Source of the DNA: UBA7236 sp964463165
GTDB lineage: Bacteria > Bacteroidota > Bacteroidia > Chitinophagales > BACL12
DNA length: 64,000 nt
Assembly: GCA_964463165.1 (NCBI GenBank)
Contig: CAYXBK010000004.1
Span: 1-64,000, forward strand
Direction: 5' to 3'
Made by a program: the position numbers and the translations under genes. The notes below the pieces were generated by a model. That model was not told the origin of the DNA, searched no databases, and worked only from the letters and a program-made list of their open reading frames with translations. Of the stretch, positions 62,725-64,000 are shown in pieces. The first letter of the stretch is position 1. Every line of letters starts with the position of its first letter.

Positions 62725-63330
62725 CTAATCCGAGAAATTCGGACTTGTGGCTTCTTTCGGTTTCTGGGTAAGAAATGTTGGGAAATCCATGGTTTTATAA
62801 AAACCTTCACCGTAATATTTCAGCATTAAAATCATTTTTGCAGGATCTTTATAGCCGCCTTCGGCAGATATTTTTTCACCAAGCGGCGTAATGATCGTCA
62901 TTGTAGGATATCCGATTCTACCGCCCGGCCTTGTTGCCATTTTGATCGCAAAATCATTTGTAACACGGGTGCCGGCTCCTTTATAACCGTACACAATATT
63001 TGCAAACTGCACGGTATCGCGTAATTCCGCATCAAATTTCACTGCATAAAAATATTTGTTCATGAGATCGATAACGGCTGAATCTTTATAAGTTGTCTGA
63101 TCAAGTTTATGGCACCACCCACACCAGTCGGTATAAAAATCTACGAGAATAAGTTTTTCTTCTTTCACCTTATTCTTCTTTATATTTTTTTCGACGATCC
63201 TGTTCACCTCATCCAGCGTCATCCACGAGATGGAATCTGCAGGTGTTTTTGTTTCCGGCCCGTTCGAAATGAATTGCGCTTTTCCGGGCGTAAAAAATAA
63301 TACTGCTGAAACAAGAAGGGATGTAAACAT
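62725..63330 (-). CDS. Thioredoxin-like secreted protein with WCGWC motif
   Basis: A 201-residue exported thioredoxin-fold protein (signal peptide ending near PGKAQF). The active site is TDWCGWCHKLDQTTY, WCGWC, with the cis-proline region GRIGYPTMTII. The fold is of the DUF255/thiol:disulfide type. Residues about 35-60 are a charged helix (RIVEKNIKKNKVKEEK). Only three bases separate it from the upstream gene, with which it shares domain order; the pair arose by duplication. Probably a periplasmic thiol-disulfide reductase or isomerase. Confidence 0.88.
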   Translation of the reverse strand: MFTSLLVSAVLFFTPGKAQFISNGPETKTPADSISWMTLDEVNRIVEKNIKKNKVKEEKLILVDFYTDWCGWCHKLDQTTYKDSAVIDLMNKYFYAVKFDAELRDTVQFANIVYGYKGAGTRVTNDFAIKMATRPGGRIGYPTMTIITPLGEKISAEGGYKDPAKMILMLKYYGEGFYKTMDFPTFLTQKPKEATSPNFSD

Positions 63331-63333
63331 TAT

Positions 63334-63957
63334 TTAAAGATTTGACTTGAATGTGCTCAGATATGTTTGCCAGTCGGTTGTTTTAAATGCATCGGTACCG
63401 AAATAGGTCAGGATGGGTTCAAGCTGGTCCGGCGTTACATAACTCGGGATCGGCTGAATCATTTGCAATTTTTCGTCGAGGAACACCATGGTTGGATAAC
63501 CCAGCCCCTGATTTGTTGATGCAATGTAAACAGCAAACGGATGCGTGCTTTGTCTTGGTGTCGGAGAGTATTTCGGATTTGTAAAAGTTTGTCCGTCGAA
63601 TATGATCGTATCACCGCTTTCGGCGTTGAATTTTGCAGGGATATAATATTCGGAAAGCAGGCCGCGGATGGTGGAATTTGAAAATGTATTCGCTTCAAGC
63701 ATTTTACATGGTCCGCACCAGGTTGTGTATACGTCGATAAAGATTTTCTTATTGGTTGTTTTCTGCAATTCAATTGCTTCCATTACCGTGTACCATTTGA
63801 AACTTTCATCAGCGGCCGGAGATGCTGCCGCGACTGGTGCACCAGAATTGTTCTCATTTTCAGACTGCTGGGCAGATGCTTTACCGGAAAAAACAAAACC
63901 GGTGATAAGGCCGGCAAGAAGGATCGTAATAATGATAAGAGAATACTTTTTCTGCAT
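63334..63957 (-). CDS. Thioredoxin-like secreted protein with WCGPC motif
   Basis: A 207-residue exported thioredoxin-fold protein with an N-terminal signal or anchor (IIITILLAGLITGFVFSG, then an SAQQSENENNSGAP linker). The active site is YTTWCGPCKMLEANTFSN, the classical WCGPC. GLGYPTMVFLDE holds the cis-proline. Domain order matches the protein at 62725-63330, which follows three bases downstream. Probably works in periplasmic thiol exchange, perhaps with cytochrome c maturation elsewhere in the genome. Confidence 0.88.
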   Translation of the reverse strand: MQKKYSLIIITILLAGLITGFVFSGKASAQQSENENNSGAPVAAASPAADESFKWYTVMEAIELQKTTNKKIFIDVYTTWCGPCKMLEANTFSNSTIRGLLSEYYIPAKFNAESGDTIIFDGQTFTNPKYSPTPRQSTHPFAVYIASTNQGLGYPTMVFLDEKLQMIQPIPSYVTPDQLEPILTYFGTDAFKTTDWQTYLSTFKSNL

Positions 63958-64000
63958 AGAAATTTTACTTATGGGATTGAACTTATAATAAACAAAAATA

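Noticed and set aside
1..64000. tRNA or rRNA genes
   Set aside because: I looked in the gaps for T-loop and D-loop patterns and found none that fold. A short GATTCGAACCTGC near 49225 lacks the remaining arms.
1..64000. Phage, toxin-antitoxin or anti-phage defence system
   Set aside because: No integrase, nuclease, helicase-methylase set, reverse transcriptase or TA pair could be recognised among the genes.

Overview
The window is chromosomal DNA of a member of the Bacteroidota, most likely a free-living or environmental lineage outside Bacteroidales. The reasons are five secreted proteins with C-terminal type IX secretion (T9SS) sorting domains, Bacteroidota-type promoters (TTG/TTTG, about 19-20 bases, TAnnTTT), families typical of the phylum (DUF4476, DUF6799-like, DUF2795, HldE-kinase-type RfaE1) and low-to-moderate GC. 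I see no prophage, insertion sequence, CRISPR array, rRNA or tRNA. Genes are a mixture of housekeeping and secreted or accessory functions.

Layout. 0-5 kb: a vitamin B12 uptake operon on the minus strand, with promoter, cobalamin riboswitch, a T9SS-exported beta-propeller (BtuG-like), BtuF, BtuC, an intergenic repeat element, and BtuD. 5-21 kb: secreted and outer-membrane proteins (beta-helix protein, DUF4476 protein, TonB-dependent receptor, MopE-repeat protein, PKD protein) around dnaG. 22-30 kb: aldehyde dehydrogenase, aminotransferase, RfaE1 kinase, MacB-type permease, QueA. 30-36 kb: B12 adenosyltransferase, a methyltransferase, a LolD/MacB-type ATPase, GatC, TrpS, deoxynucleoside kinase. 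36-42 kb (minus strand): UbiA-type prenyltransferase and Maf (overlapping), IscX and ferredoxin, a DUF2520 protein, and CcmE-CcmF for cytochrome c maturation. 42-49 kb: ornithine aminotransferase, a 94-bp hairpin tandem array, two paralogous SGNH-like lipoproteins, a transaldolase-like enzyme and the SRP RNA. 49-58 kb (plus strand): acyl-CoA carboxylase beta subunit, then a compact locus of GH20 hexosaminidase, aspartylglucosaminidase-type asparaginase, CutC and GH2 beta-mannosidase. Together these have the activities needed to take apart the core of an N-linked glycan. 58-64 kb: a phosphoesterase, two Kup potassium transporters in tandem and two thioredoxin-like proteins in tandem.

The most unusual structure is in the intergenic DNA. 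At least ten gaps carry short tandem repeats of different sequence that nearly all share a period of exactly 7 bp. Several begin inside the stop codon of the preceding gene. At three loci related repeats are joined to a CCCGCCTGCC...GGCAGG hairpin and a GCTGCGCCAGC motif. Other points of interest are a CcmE whose heme-binding histidine is replaced by cysteine (CPSKY, the CxxxY type), the T9SS-anchored BtuG-like protein behind the B12 riboswitch, and CutC inside the glycan operon.
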